Assembly (NCBI RefSeq): GCF_010131535.1
Contig: NZ_WUBS01000003.1
Span: forward strand, 1 to 64,000
DNA: 64,000 nucleotides
Origin: Acerihabitans arboris
GTDB lineage: Bacteria; Pseudomonadota; Gammaproteobacteria; Enterobacterales; Enterobacteriaceae
Reading direction: 5' to 3'
In this document: piece by piece, positions 1 to 7,561 of the stretch
Numbering within the stretch: the first letter of the stretch is position 1
Layout: every line of letters starts with the position of its first letter
Notes under the pieces: generated by a model
What the model was told of the DNA's origin: nothing
Databases searched by the model: none
What the model saw: only the letters and a program-made list of their open reading frames with translations
Position numbers and translations under genes: made by a program

Positions 1-140
1 AGATTGTCATTGATACCGTTATCCCGTGCCAGCTTCGCAATGGATACGCCGGGCTGGAGCGCTTGCTCAACCAGGCAGATTTTGAAGTCCAGCGGGAAAT
101 TGGGACGACGTCTTGAGGGTTTTGCGGGGGTTTGTTTCAT
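1..140 (-). CDS. tnpA: IS66 accessory protein TnpA, partial
   Basis: This reading frame starts at an ATG at 140 and runs off the left edge after 46 codons. The residues show a basic start (MKQTPAKPSRRR) followed by a helix-turn-helix of the IS66 TnpA type: a stretch like FPLDFKICLVEQALQPG, then VSIAKLARDNGINDN. In the family this small protein is encoded first in the element, ahead of tnpB and tnpC. No stop or frameshift is seen in the visible part. Confidence 0.75.
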   Translation of the reverse strand, partial: MKQTPAKPSRRRPNFPLDFKICLVEQALQPGVSIAKLARDNGINDN

Positions 141-225
141 GAGTAGCGTCCATTAAAAAAAATGATGGACATCATCTTCGACAACTTGACGGGTAATTAA
201 CAGACGGCTCTGGGCGTACGCTTAC
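1..225 (-). mobile_element. IS66-family element, terminal part
   Basis: The left edge of the window holds one end of an IS66-type element. It carries the start of tnpA on the minus strand and ends at base 225. Read inward on the minus strand the terminus begins GTAAGCGTACGCCCAG. This resembles the termini found at 11885 (GTAAGCGCCCGCCC) and 49906 (GTAAGCGGCTGCCCAG), which follow IS66 transposase sequence, so 225 is probably the true outer end. The element runs out of the window on the left, so intactness cannot be judged. IS66 elements normally make an 8-bp target duplication; the other flank is not visible. Confidence 0.75.
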
Positions 226-367
226 CCAGCTCTTGGACATGCTCGTGCTTTAAAAATCCGTAAAGCCAATTTAAATATCACAAATATTAATTTATAATTA
301 TATGTTTTATATAGATATTAAATAAAATCAATATTATTGACTCATGATAATTTTTCTTGACTACCTA

Positions 368-396
368 CTATAAACAGATCAACAATCTGTTTATAG
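368..396. promoter_or_regulatory. Perfect inverted repeat, likely DeoR operator
   Basis: CTATAAACAGAT at 368-379 and its exact reverse complement ATCTGTTTATAG at 385-396 are separated by 5 bases. The repeat lies 20 bp before the DeoR start codon at 417, in AT-rich DNA. DeoR-family regulators often bind such repeats near their own operon, so autoregulation of the deoR-manA-hxlA-hxlB unit is the simplest reading. It is not followed by a T-run and is AT-rich, so a terminator is unlikely. Confidence 0.6.
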
Positions 397-416
397 TTTG
401 TTTTGTGGGGTGTGTC

Positions 417-1175
417 ATGGCTAAGCCAATCGATTACGAGCGCAAGAATAGAATCATCAGCCATGTCGTTGCCAACGGCCATGCCAAGGTCAATGAACTT
501 GCCGAGCTTCTCGGCGTGACAACGGAAACCATTCGGAAAGATCTTGCCTACTTACAGGAGAAAAAGATCCTCGAAAAAGGGCATGGCGTTGTGACTCCCT
601 CAAGTTCCTATCTTGAGAATCCCTACGCAGTTAAGGAAAGAAAAGATGTTGAGGCCAAAACGCAAATCGCGCATCTGGCCGCCAGCCTTGTTCCTGAGCA
701 AGGCGTTGTCTTTCTGGATTCGGGCACAACAGTGGCCCAACTGGCTAAGCAATTGAACCTTCGCAACGACTTGACTATAGTAACAAATTCAATGATAGCC
801 GCTCAGGTTCTTCAGGATACAGGCAATCAACTTCTGGTCACCGGCGGTGAGCTACGCCAAGCCAGCTTTTCCTACGTCGGCAGTTGGGCCATAAAGGCGC
901 TTCAGCAGATTAAAGTGGATATTGCCTTTATGGGATGCGATGGCTTCCATGATGGCGGGCCATCCATCCGCTCCTTCCGTGAGCTGGATATTAAAGAAGC
1001 GGCAATAACGAGCGCTAAACGCTCTGTATTGTTGGCAGACAGCAGCAAATTCCAGCAAACCGGTATGTATCTGTACGCACCTTTCGAATCGTTTGATGTA
1101 TTCATTATTGAACGTGCTCTTAATGCGGAAGAGAAACAGTATCTCCCTGACTCTTTGAATATGTTACATCCATAA
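417..1175 (+). CDS. DeoR-family transcriptional regulator
   Basis: This 252-residue protein is a sugar-phosphate-responsive repressor of the DeoR family. Residues about 8-55 form the winged helix-turn-helix, with the family motif TTETIRKDLAYL at the recognition helix. The rest is a DeoRC sensor domain with the phosphate-binding loop LDSGTTVAQLA near residue 100 and KRSVLLADSSKF near 203. The ATG at 417 was preferred to an in-frame TTG at 357, because the family N-terminus begins here and GTGGGG lies just upstream. The gene is the first of four genes in the same direction, 20 bp before an isomerase gene, so it probably controls this operon and itself through the palindrome at 368-396. The ligand is unknown; a hexulose or ketose phosphate would fit the downstream enzymes. 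Confidence 0.85.
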   Translation: MAKPIDYERKNRIISHVVANGHAKVNELAELLGVTTETIRKDLAYLQEKKILEKGHGVVTPSSSYLENPYAVKERKDVEAKTQIAHLAASLVPEQGVVFLDSGTTVAQLAKQLNLRNDLTIVTNSMIAAQVLQDTGNQLLVTGGELRQASFSYVGSWAIKALQQIKVDIAFMGCDGFHDGGPSIRSFRELDIKEAAITSAKRSVLLADSSKFQQTGMYLYAPFESFDVFIIERALNAEEKQYLPDSLNMLHP

Positions 1176-1195
1176 GCGTATAAACTGAGGTTTAG

Positions 1196-2137
1196 ATGGA
1201 AAAACAAATTTTTAAAATCGAGCCGTTTTTCGAACCCCGTATTTGGGGCGGTGAACGCTTAAAAAAACGTTACGGTTACACAACTGATATTTCCCCCGTT
1301 GGTGAAGTCTATAATGTGGTTGCGCTGCCTGGTCAGGCTGACTGTGTTGTTACTAGCATAGATAAGACCCTGTCGCAGCTCTATGTCGAAAAACAGGAAT
1401 GGTTCAAATGCGACACCGTCCGGTTACCAATCCGCGTCAATATTCTTGATCCACTGGCTGATTTATCAGTGCAGTTACACCCGGGCGATGAATATGCACT
1501 CAAGCATGATAATTCCAGAGGTAAACCAGAAGCATGGGTCATTCTAAATGCGCCTGAAGATGGCCGCATTGCTTTCGGACATTATGCAAAATCCCGCGAA
1601 GAGTTCAGCATACTTAGCGAGAAAAAAGAATTTGATAAACTGGTTCGCTATATTCCTGCGAAAAAAGACTGGTATCTGGACATCCCGGCAGGCACTCTGC
1701 ATGCCATTGGCAAAGATGTTCTGACTTATAACATCTCCCGCAATGCCGACCTGACCTATCGTCTGTACGATTACAACCGTATCGACCCGAAAACCGACCA
1801 TGAGCGTCAATTACATATTGATAAAGTTATCGATAATGTGATTGTACCTGATGACGCAAAAGATTTTATATGGTTTGACAGCACCCATGAAAATGGCTGT
1901 GAAATTAGCCGTTACTGGAATGAGCCCGGCTTATATACACTGTTGCGGCTAAAAACCATCACCGAAGGACATTATTCACAACCGCGTTTCGCTTTTATTA
2001 CGATTGTTGAAGGTAGCGGCCGGATTAATGGGATTTCGGTTAAAAAAGGTGAAACCATTCTCATTCCTGATAATTTTGGCACCCTAATATTTCGCGGTAA
2101 AATCGATTGTTTTATTGCAAGCTATGAAAACGAATAA
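1196..2137 (+). CDS. Class I mannose-6-phosphate isomerase (short ManA type)
   Basis: The 313-residue cupin-fold enzyme resembles the short class I phosphomannose isomerases of the Bacillus ManA type rather than the longer E. coli ManA. It carries RIWGG at 15-19 and the metal-binding set Q93 and H95 (VQLHP), E112 (GKPEAW) and H169 (PAGTLHAIG). These enzymes interconvert mannose 6-phosphate and fructose 6-phosphate in the cytoplasm. A TGAGGT ribosome site precedes the ATG. It lies between the regulator and hxlA in one operon, so its substrate may be the fructose 6-phosphate produced by HxlB, or another aldose/ketose phosphate pair. Specificity cannot be read from sequence. Confidence 0.85.
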   Translation: MEKQIFKIEPFFEPRIWGGERLKKRYGYTTDISPVGEVYNVVALPGQADCVVTSIDKTLSQLYVEKQEWFKCDTVRLPIRVNILDPLADLSVQLHPGDEYALKHDNSRGKPEAWVILNAPEDGRIAFGHYAKSREEFSILSEKKEFDKLVRYIPAKKDWYLDIPAGTLHAIGKDVLTYNISRNADLTYRLYDYNRIDPKTDHERQLHIDKVIDNVIVPDDAKDFIWFDSTHENGCEISRYWNEPGLYTLLRLKTITEGHYSQPRFAFITIVEGSGRINGISVKKGETILIPDNFGTLIFRGKIDCFIASYENE

Positions 2138-2177
2138 TTCCGGTTACGACAAATTAAATTAATTTTGGAAGGTCGCT

Positions 2178-2816
2178 ATGAAATTACAACTCGCCATTGA
2201 CAAACTGAATCTGCTGCAGGCACTTCAGGCAGTAGAAAAACTGGCTGCTTATGTTGATATCATCGAAGTCGGCACGCCATTCCTGCTTGATGCAGGCCGG
2301 GAAGCTGTTAAACAGCTGAAGGCGAAGTTTCCAAATAAAGAAGTGTTGTGTGATGCGAAAATAATGGATGCAGGCGGCTACGAAGCCAAACTAGCTTACG
2401 ATGTGGGCGCAGATTACATCACTGTACTTGCTGTGACTGATGATCTGACCATTAAAGGCTGTGTGGAAGAAGCCAGAAAACAAGGTAAAAAAGTCCTTAT
2501 TGATATGATCTGCATAAATGATTTCTCTGCCCGCGTTCCGGTACTCGAATCGTTAGGAGTGGATGTCATTGCCGTTCATACCGGCGCCGACCAGCAGGCC
2601 AGTGGACGTACTCCTTTGCAGGATCTTGAAGAACTGCGTCGCTGCGTAAAAAAGACGCCAATCGCCGTAGCCGGAGGGATCAGCAGCAAGACCATCAACA
2701 GTTATCTTGCTTTCCGCCCGGATATCATCATCGTCGGCAGCGGTATTCTGAACTCGCATGATCCTGAGAAGGAAGCGCGTCTTATCGCTCATGCGATAAA
2801 GGAGGCCAACAAATGA
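2178..2816 (+). CDS. hxlA: 3-hexulose-6-phosphate synthase
   Basis: This 212-residue TIM-barrel protein belongs to the orotidine-monophosphate-decarboxylase-like (HUMPS) family. The HPS signature is well kept: E30 in the EVGTP segment, then D59, K61 and D64 in CDAKIMDAG, VHTGAD near 133, AVAGGIS near 166 and IIVGSGI near 184. HPS condenses formaldehyde with ribulose 5-phosphate to hexulose 6-phosphate, and runs backwards in some organisms. Overall it resembles Bacillus HxlA more than the ketogulonate-phosphate decarboxylase UlaD. GGAAGG lies ahead of the ATG. Its last codon overlaps the start of hxlB (ATGA at 2813-2816), so the two are translationally coupled. Confidence 0.88.
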   Translation: MKLQLAIDKLNLLQALQAVEKLAAYVDIIEVGTPFLLDAGREAVKQLKAKFPNKEVLCDAKIMDAGGYEAKLAYDVGADYITVLAVTDDLTIKGCVEEARKQGKKVLIDMICINDFSARVPVLESLGVDVIAVHTGADQQASGRTPLQDLEELRRCVKKTPIAVAGGISSKTINSYLAFRPDIIIVGSGILNSHDPEKEARLIAHAIKEANK

Positions 2817-3379
2817 ACGATGTAAAAAACAATGTTCATGAGATTTTAGCCGAACTCAACCGTAACGCCGAACAAATTGAGTCAGAAGGATTCAACAAGC
2901 TGCTTGATGAAATCATCACAGCGAAACGCATTTTTCTCGCGGGTTCAGGACGTTCCGGCCTGGTCATTCGGGCGTTTGCCAACCGTCTGATGCACCTAGG
3001 GCTGAACGTGAACGTTATTGGCGACGTGACGGCCACTTTCGCTCAAGAAGGCGACCTGCTAATCATCGGTTCCGGCTCCGGTGAGACCCAGAGTCTGGTT
3101 GCAATGTCCCAGAAAGCCAAAAAGAACGACCTCAGGGTCGCGCTTATTACCATGGCTCCAGGCTCTACCATTGCGCACCTTGCTGATGCGGTGTGTATCC
3201 TGCCTGGTGCTTCGCCTAAGGTTCAGGAAGAGGAGCCACAAGTCGCAAGCATCCAGCCAATGGGGTCTGGTTTTGAACAGCTTACACTGCTCTCATATGA
3301 CGCGTTAATCATGGCACTGATGCCTCGGCTGAATCAGACCAGCGATTCAATGTTCATGCGACATGCAAACCTAGAGTAA
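2813..3379 (+). CDS. hxlB: 6-phospho-3-hexuloisomerase
   Basis: The 188-residue protein is a single SIS-domain isomerase that converts 3-hexulose 6-phosphate to fructose 6-phosphate. Visible marks are the sugar-phosphate loop GSGRSG at 44-49, the second loop IGSGSGET at 85-92, the segment IQPMGSGFEQ near 143 and the C-terminal MFMRHANLE that is typical of HxlB. The gene starts inside the hxlA stop codon with AAGGAGG 10 bases upstream. With hxlA it completes the ribulose monophosphate formaldehyde-fixing pair. No other C1 gene is visible nearby. Confidence 0.9.
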   Translation: MNDVKNNVHEILAELNRNAEQIESEGFNKLLDEIITAKRIFLAGSGRSGLVIRAFANRLMHLGLNVNVIGDVTATFAQEGDLLIIGSGSGETQSLVAMSQKAKKNDLRVALITMAPGSTIAHLADAVCILPGASPKVQEEEPQVASIQPMGSGFEQLTLLSYDALIMALMPRLNQTSDSMFMRHANLE

Positions 3380-3794
3380 GTAACCCGGTGAGACTAAATT
3401 CAGGGGGCTAATACAGCATATATAACTTGCCCACCCTATGACGAAACATAATAGAAAAAAATTTCTCTATATCAGATGAACATCTTATCTCTCATCCAGT
3501 AGATTAGCCCCATGCTGATTAATATACAAAAATATTGCCAGATGATGACGCTTAGCCACATGCTATATTCGCTCCGGTCAGGATAGACATCTTCGCTCCC
3601 AGGCATCTTAATTATCTAATAATTTGTTAAAATACAAGGGCCAGGACAAACTTCAATGGCAGGACTTGCCGAATATCCCCCCCTTCGTGGTGTTTATGCT
3701 TCAACCCGGCCATATTCTGGTACGCTGGAAAGAACAGACGAAAAATGACTGCTGGCCTGCCGGTCCAGTGTTCTCCCGCCGGGATAGCGAACGA
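3380..3794. other. Intergenic region without recognised gene
   Basis: This 415-bp stretch lies between the hxlB stop and the end of the convergent MmgE/PrpD gene. I see no convincing terminator, RNA or protein. A 74-codon plus-strand frame at 3624-3848 shows no recognisable protein features and runs into the prpD-like gene, so it was not called. Confidence 0.5.
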
Positions 3795-5198
3795 TCACAG
3801 AAGAAACTCCCTCACGACATCCTTGGCCCCAGCATAAGTGTCCCCTGACTTCGTGGTTCGCAAAGTGCCTGCGATGACGGCTTCAGGATCCTGGACATGA
3901 CCGGTAAGATTGATACGCGCTTTTTCCACAATTTCCTCCTCGTGCATCGGCCGAAGGGCGCCGCCAAGCGGCACAAGCAGTGTATGCTCCGCCCTATCGC
4001 CAGCGAGACTCAAGACGATGACGCGCGCGCCGGGCTGGCGGTCCGCGCCGCGCATGCGTGCATCCAGCATCGGGTCCACCGCGACCCGGACTTTTGCCGC
4101 CAGCTCACGCAGGCGCGGCGAACGCAGGTTTTCCCCGGCATACCACGCAGCGCCGCGGGTCAGGCCCATGGCAGCGGCCGCCAGCGTGTACGGCAAACTG
4201 AACTGGGCATCGGTCGGATTGTCCGGCGCATAGTCCATGAAATCCTCCGCCAGCCGCGCGGGCGCATGCACCTCAATGCGGGCGATGTCCTCCGGCGTCC
4301 AGCCGGTGTCCCGCATAATGAGGTCCATGCACTCCAGGGCGCTTCCCAGCCAGCGGCAGGCCGGATAGCGCTTGAAACTGCCGTAGCCGATATACCAGCG
4401 GCTGCCCAGCCCGTCGGCCAAAATCTCCGGCGCAAAGCGGTCTGACCCCACCATCCGCCAATAGCCTTGCGGGCCATCCAGCACATCCCGGCTGCCCGCA
4501 AAACCCAATCGGGCCATGATGGCGGCCTGCACCCCCGCCTGTGCCGCCGGCGCGACGGCGTCCTTAAGCGCGGCGATGGGCCGGTCCCGCCAGTTGTATT
4601 TGTGCAGGCTGGGCACGCACGTCAAAGTCGCGGCCAAACCGATGGCCTGGTGCATCAGGCGTTCATCGAACCGGCACAGCCGACCATATACTACGGCGGC
4701 GCCGATGGCCTGGTGCTGGGCGACGCCATAGACCTGGGCGAAACGCTCCGCGCTCGGCTGCAGCGCATGGATAAGGCGATTATTCACCTCAAAACCGGCG
4801 GCCAGCGCCGCCAGCACATCGGCCCGATCAACGGCCCCCGGCTGCTGATCCAGCGCCGCCAGCGCCGCCGCCAACAGCGTGGCACCGGGATGGCCAAGAC
4901 CTTTCCCATCAATTTCGACACCATCATCATGGTCGAGGGCATTGATGATAAAGGCATTGGCGAAAGCCGCCGCAGCCGGGGCATGCCGCCGGTTAGCGCC
5001 AAATACCAGGCAGGGCCCGGTTCCGCCAAGCGCCAGGGCGGCACCGCGTGCCCGCTGCGCCATGGAAGTGCGGCTGGCGGCCCAGCCGCAGCCGATGGCG
5101 TCAAGCATATGTAGTTGCAATTTGTGCAGAATCGCCGGCGGTACGTCCGTATCGGCCAAATGGGCCGCGAAGCGAACCAGGGTACGGGTCAATGTCAT
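3795..5198 (-). CDS. MmgE/PrpD family protein
   Basis: The 467-residue protein belongs to the MmgE/PrpD family, which includes 2-methylcitrate dehydratase, cis-aconitate decarboxylase and iminodisuccinate epimerase. The family motif NALDHDDGVEIDGKG with the following HPGA is near residue 90, and the substrate-site segment FKRYPACRW is near 280. The start at 5198 (MTLTRTLVRF) fits the family start; a longer frame to 5294 would overlap the neighbouring permease gene. It is the last gene of an ABC-importer operon on the minus strand, 16 bp after the permease. The likely job is dehydration, isomerisation or decarboxylation of the imported acid. The true substrate is unknown. Confidence 0.8.
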   Translation of the reverse strand: MTLTRTLVRFAAHLADTDVPPAILHKLQLHMLDAIGCGWAASRTSMAQRARGAALALGGTGPCLVFGANRRHAPAAAAFANAFIINALDHDDGVEIDGKGLGHPGATLLAAALAALDQQPGAVDRADVLAALAAGFEVNNRLIHALQPSAERFAQVYGVAQHQAIGAAVVYGRLCRFDERLMHQAIGLAATLTCVPSLHKYNWRDRPIAALKDAVAPAAQAGVQAAIMARLGFAGSRDVLDGPQGYWRMVGSDRFAPEILADGLGSRWYIGYGSFKRYPACRWLGSALECMDLIMRDTGWTPEDIARIEVHAPARLAEDFMDYAPDNPTDAQFSLPYTLAAAAMGLTRGAAWYAGENLRSPRLRELAAKVRVAVDPMLDARMRGADRQPGARVIVLSLAGDRAEHTLLVPLGGALRPMHEEEIVEKARINLTGHVQDPEAVIAGTLRTTKSGDTYAGAKDVVREFLL

Positions 5199-5214
5199 GG
5201 AGTAAAATCTCTGT

Positions 5215-5892
5215 TCAGCGCTTAAAGTAGCGAGCCTGGATACGCCGTTCCACATAGCTGGCCAGCACGGAAAGCGGCAGGATGGTGACGACAAAAAACA
5301 GGGCGACGAAGGTCAGCGTTTCCAGGGGCCGGAAAGTCGCGGTGCTCAGGCGCTGGCCCTGGTAGAGCAATTCACCTACCGCGATGTAGCTGCCGAGGAC
5401 CGAGTTCTTTACCGACATGACGCATTGACCGACAAAGGCGGGCAGAATACGCAGGAAACCGATGGGCGCGGTAATACGCACAAGGACTTTGAAAGGGGTC
5501 ATCCCTACCGCCAGCCCTGCTTCCGCTAATCCGGGGTCCACCGACTGCAAACCCGATCGGAAAATCTCGGCGAAAAAGACACTGCCATACAGCGCCAGGG
5601 CCAGCACGCAGGTCCAGTAAGACGATAACGTCAATCCCGTCAATATCGGCAGGCAGTAGTAGGCCCACACCACCAGTACCAGCGGTGGTATCGAACGCAC
5701 CACTTCGATCAGCGCTTGCGCCGGCAGGCGCAGCAAGCGTGAGGATGCGGAGCGCAAGGGAGCCAGCACCAACCCGAGTAAAATGCCCAGCGTGACGGAT
5801 AAGGCCAGCACCCGAAGGGTCATCAGAATGCCGTCGGCCAGCACACCCCGATACTCCAGCAGTACCCCAAAATCCCATTGATAAGCAGGCAT
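5215..5892 (-). CDS. Polar amino-acid-type ABC transporter permease
   Basis: This 225-residue integral membrane protein is of the HisM/GlnP family. It has about five hydrophobic segments and the permease EAA loop EAGLAVGMTPFKVLVRITAP near residues 143-162, where the ATPase docks. The gene begins 2 bp after the ATPase stop. Only one permease gene is present, so the importer would use a homodimeric channel, as some GlnP-type systems do. The neighbours are a periplasmic binding protein, an ATPase and an MmgE/PrpD enzyme, which suggests import of a carboxylate or amino acid that the enzyme then processes. Confidence 0.85.
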   Translation of the reverse strand: MPAYQWDFGVLLEYRGVLADGILMTLRVLALSVTLGILLGLVLAPLRSASSRLLRLPAQALIEVVRSIPPLVLVVWAYYCLPILTGLTLSSYWTCVLALALYGSVFFAEIFRSGLQSVDPGLAEAGLAVGMTPFKVLVRITAPIGFLRILPAFVGQCVMSVKNSVLGSYIAVGELLYQGQRLSTATFRPLETLTFVALFFVVTILPLSVLASYVERRIQARYFKR

Positions 5893-5894
5893 AG

Positions 5895-6683
5895 TCAGTT
5901 TCTCTCGGGCATGGGACCGGACGAGGCAAGAAAACGGCGGATCGCCGTGTCAGGAGGACGTTGCAGTAGCGCCGCGGGCGTTCCCTGATCAACGATACGG
6001 CCCTGGTCGAGGAACAGAATGCGATGGCAGACCCGCAACGCAAACCGCATTTCATGTGTGACCACCAACATGGTGGTGCCGGAACCGGCCAAATCGGTCA
6101 TGACCGACAGCACTTCACCGACCAGTTCAGGGTCCAGGGCGGACGTCGGTTCGTCGAACAGGATCAGGCGCGGTTGCATGGCCAATGCGCGGGCGATGGA
6201 CACGCGCTGCTGTTGCCCGCCCGACAATGTCGCCGGGTAGGCCTGGGCCTTTGACTCTAATCCAATGCGGGTAAGGATCGCCATGGCTTGCGCGATGGCG
6301 ATGTCGCGCGGCACACCGCGCACCGAAGTGGGCCCCTCTGTGACATTTTGCAGCACCGTCCGGTGCGGCCAGAGGTTAAAATGCTGAAACACCATCGACA
6401 TTGCAGCGCGTTGCCGGGCCAGCGTACCCGCGCGCGCGGGATGACGTTTGGTTCCCTGGAATCCTATTTCTTCGTCAGCCAGCCAAATCTGGCCCGTATC
6501 GGGATGCTCAAGCCGGTTGAGGCAGCGCAACAGGGTCGATTTGCCCGATCCGCTGCGCCCGATCAACCCGATGACTTCGGCGGCATGGACGTTGAAAGAA
6601 ATGTCGCTCAGTACCGGGCGACCGGCAAAAGACTTGCCCAGGGATTCAACTCTCAGCAACGGCGGCGGTAAAGACTCGCTCAT
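5895..6683 (-). CDS. Polar amino-acid-type ABC transporter ATPase
   Basis: The 262-residue cytoplasmic ATPase is of the GlnQ/HisP type. It shows Walker A GRSGSGKST near 42, the Q-loop in MVFQHFNLWPH, signature LSGGQQQRVSIARAL near 157, Walker B LILFDEPTSALDPE and the switch histidine in VVTHE. Its ATG overlaps the stop of the binding-protein gene by 4 bp, and it is followed after 2 bp by the permease. It powers import by the adjoining permease. Confidence 0.9.
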   Translation of the reverse strand: MSESLPPPLLRVESLGKSFAGRPVLSDISFNVHAAEVIGLIGRSGSGKSTLLRCLNRLEHPDTGQIWLADEEIGFQGTKRHPARAGTLARQRAAMSMVFQHFNLWPHRTVLQNVTEGPTSVRGVPRDIAIAQAMAILTRIGLESKAQAYPATLSGGQQQRVSIARALAMQPRLILFDEPTSALDPELVGEVLSVMTDLAGSGTTMLVVTHEMRFALRVCHRILFLDQGRIVDQGTPAALLQRPPDTAIRRFLASSGPMPERN

Positions 6684-7474
6684 GGTTTCGTTGCCTGGAC
6701 GATATATTTGCTCCAGATACGGTCGAGCGTGCCGTCTTTCTCCAGGCTGTCAAGCCGCTGGTCCAGCCATTCACGCAACGCGGCCCGATCTTTGCGCAAG
6801 CCGATATTGGTGGGTTGCTCCTGCACCGGGGTGGGAATGATCATGGTGCCGCGGCCGCGCTTCGCGATGTATTGCGACATCTGAATATCGTTGGTGAGTA
6901 AAGCGTTGGCCCGCCCGCTCTCCAATTCGAGCTGCATGGCATCGCTGGTGGGAACAATGACCCACTGCGTTTTCACCAACCTGGGTTGTAGCAATGTGAC
7001 CGCTGCCGAGCCGTCGATGGCGGCGAGTTTGACGGAGGCCGAGTTGACAGCGTCCCAGGTGGCATACCGACCGGCATCGTTTGCGAGCGTCAGGATGCCA
7101 ATCTTGTGCGCGCCCATCGGCCGCGTAAAGTCGATGGCTTTGGCCCGCTCCGGCGTGTTGTTAAACCCGCCCAGCAAATCAAAACGATCGGACTGCAAAC
7201 CAGCCACCGCCGTACCCCACTGGGTATCGATGTACTCGATGTTGACGCCGGTAGACTGAAACAAGGCCTGGGCAATATCCGGTACCAGACCGGTCCACTC
7301 ATTGGTGCGCAGATCCTTCTGGTACCAGGGGGGCGCATTGACGGCACCGATACGCACGACCTTGCCGCCCAAGATATCCTGCAGGCTGGCGGCGGCGCAC
7401 ATCGAGGTCAGCCCGAACAGCATGCCCAAGGCTAAAGTAGAAGCGGCCACCCACTGTGTCATTCGAAATTTCAT
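6680..7474 (-). CDS. Periplasmic solute-binding protein of the amino-acid ABC importer
   Basis: The 264-residue protein is a family 3 solute-binding protein. A signal peptide covers about residues 1-29, ending near MCAAA. The mature part opens with VVRIGAVNAPPWY and contains the segment FDLLGGFNNTPERAKAIDFTRPM, both typical of this fold. The start at 7474 is supported by GGAG 7 bases upstream; the frame stays open to 7531 but that extension would run through the operator. It is the first gene of the importer operon and is divergent from the LysR gene at 7562. The ligand is unknown. Confidence 0.85.
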   Translation of the reverse strand: MKFRMTQWVAASTLALGMLFGLTSMCAAASLQDILGGKVVRIGAVNAPPWYQKDLRTNEWTGLVPDIAQALFQSTGVNIEYIDTQWGTAVAGLQSDRFDLLGGFNNTPERAKAIDFTRPMGAHKIGILTLANDAGRYATWDAVNSASVKLAAIDGSAAVTLLQPRLVKTQWVIVPTSDAMQLELESGRANALLTNDIQMSQYIAKRGRGTMIIPTPVQEQPTNIGLRKDRAALREWLDQRLDSLEKDGTLDRIWSKYIVQATKP

Positions 7475-7518
7475 GTTATGCTCCAAAATGAATAATTTCG
7501 GCCAGTTTATAACCCAAC

Positions 7519-7538
7519 ATGCATTCACCAAAATGCAT
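7519..7538. promoter_or_regulatory. Inverted repeat, likely LysR operator
   Basis: ATGCATT at 7519-7525 and AATGCAT at 7532-7538 are exact inverted repeats with a 6-bp spacer. They lie in the 87-bp gap between the divergent binding-protein and LysR genes. LysR-type regulators commonly bind T-N11-A dyads at such positions, controlling the divergent target and themselves. Confidence 0.55.
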
Positions 7539-7561
7539 AATTCATATAAGAATATTCACTT

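Noticed and set aside
357-416. Earlier TTG start of the DeoR regulator
   Set aside because: The 20 extra residues have no family resemblance and would be encoded across the operator palindrome; the ATG at 417 fits the family start.
3624-3848. 74-codon plus-strand frame
   Set aside because: No recognisable motif and it overlaps the end of the MmgE/PrpD gene.
3897-5230. Several open plus-strand frames up to 215 codons
   Set aside because: They lie opposite the MmgE/PrpD gene, which has full family motifs; GC-rich DNA leaves antisense frames open.
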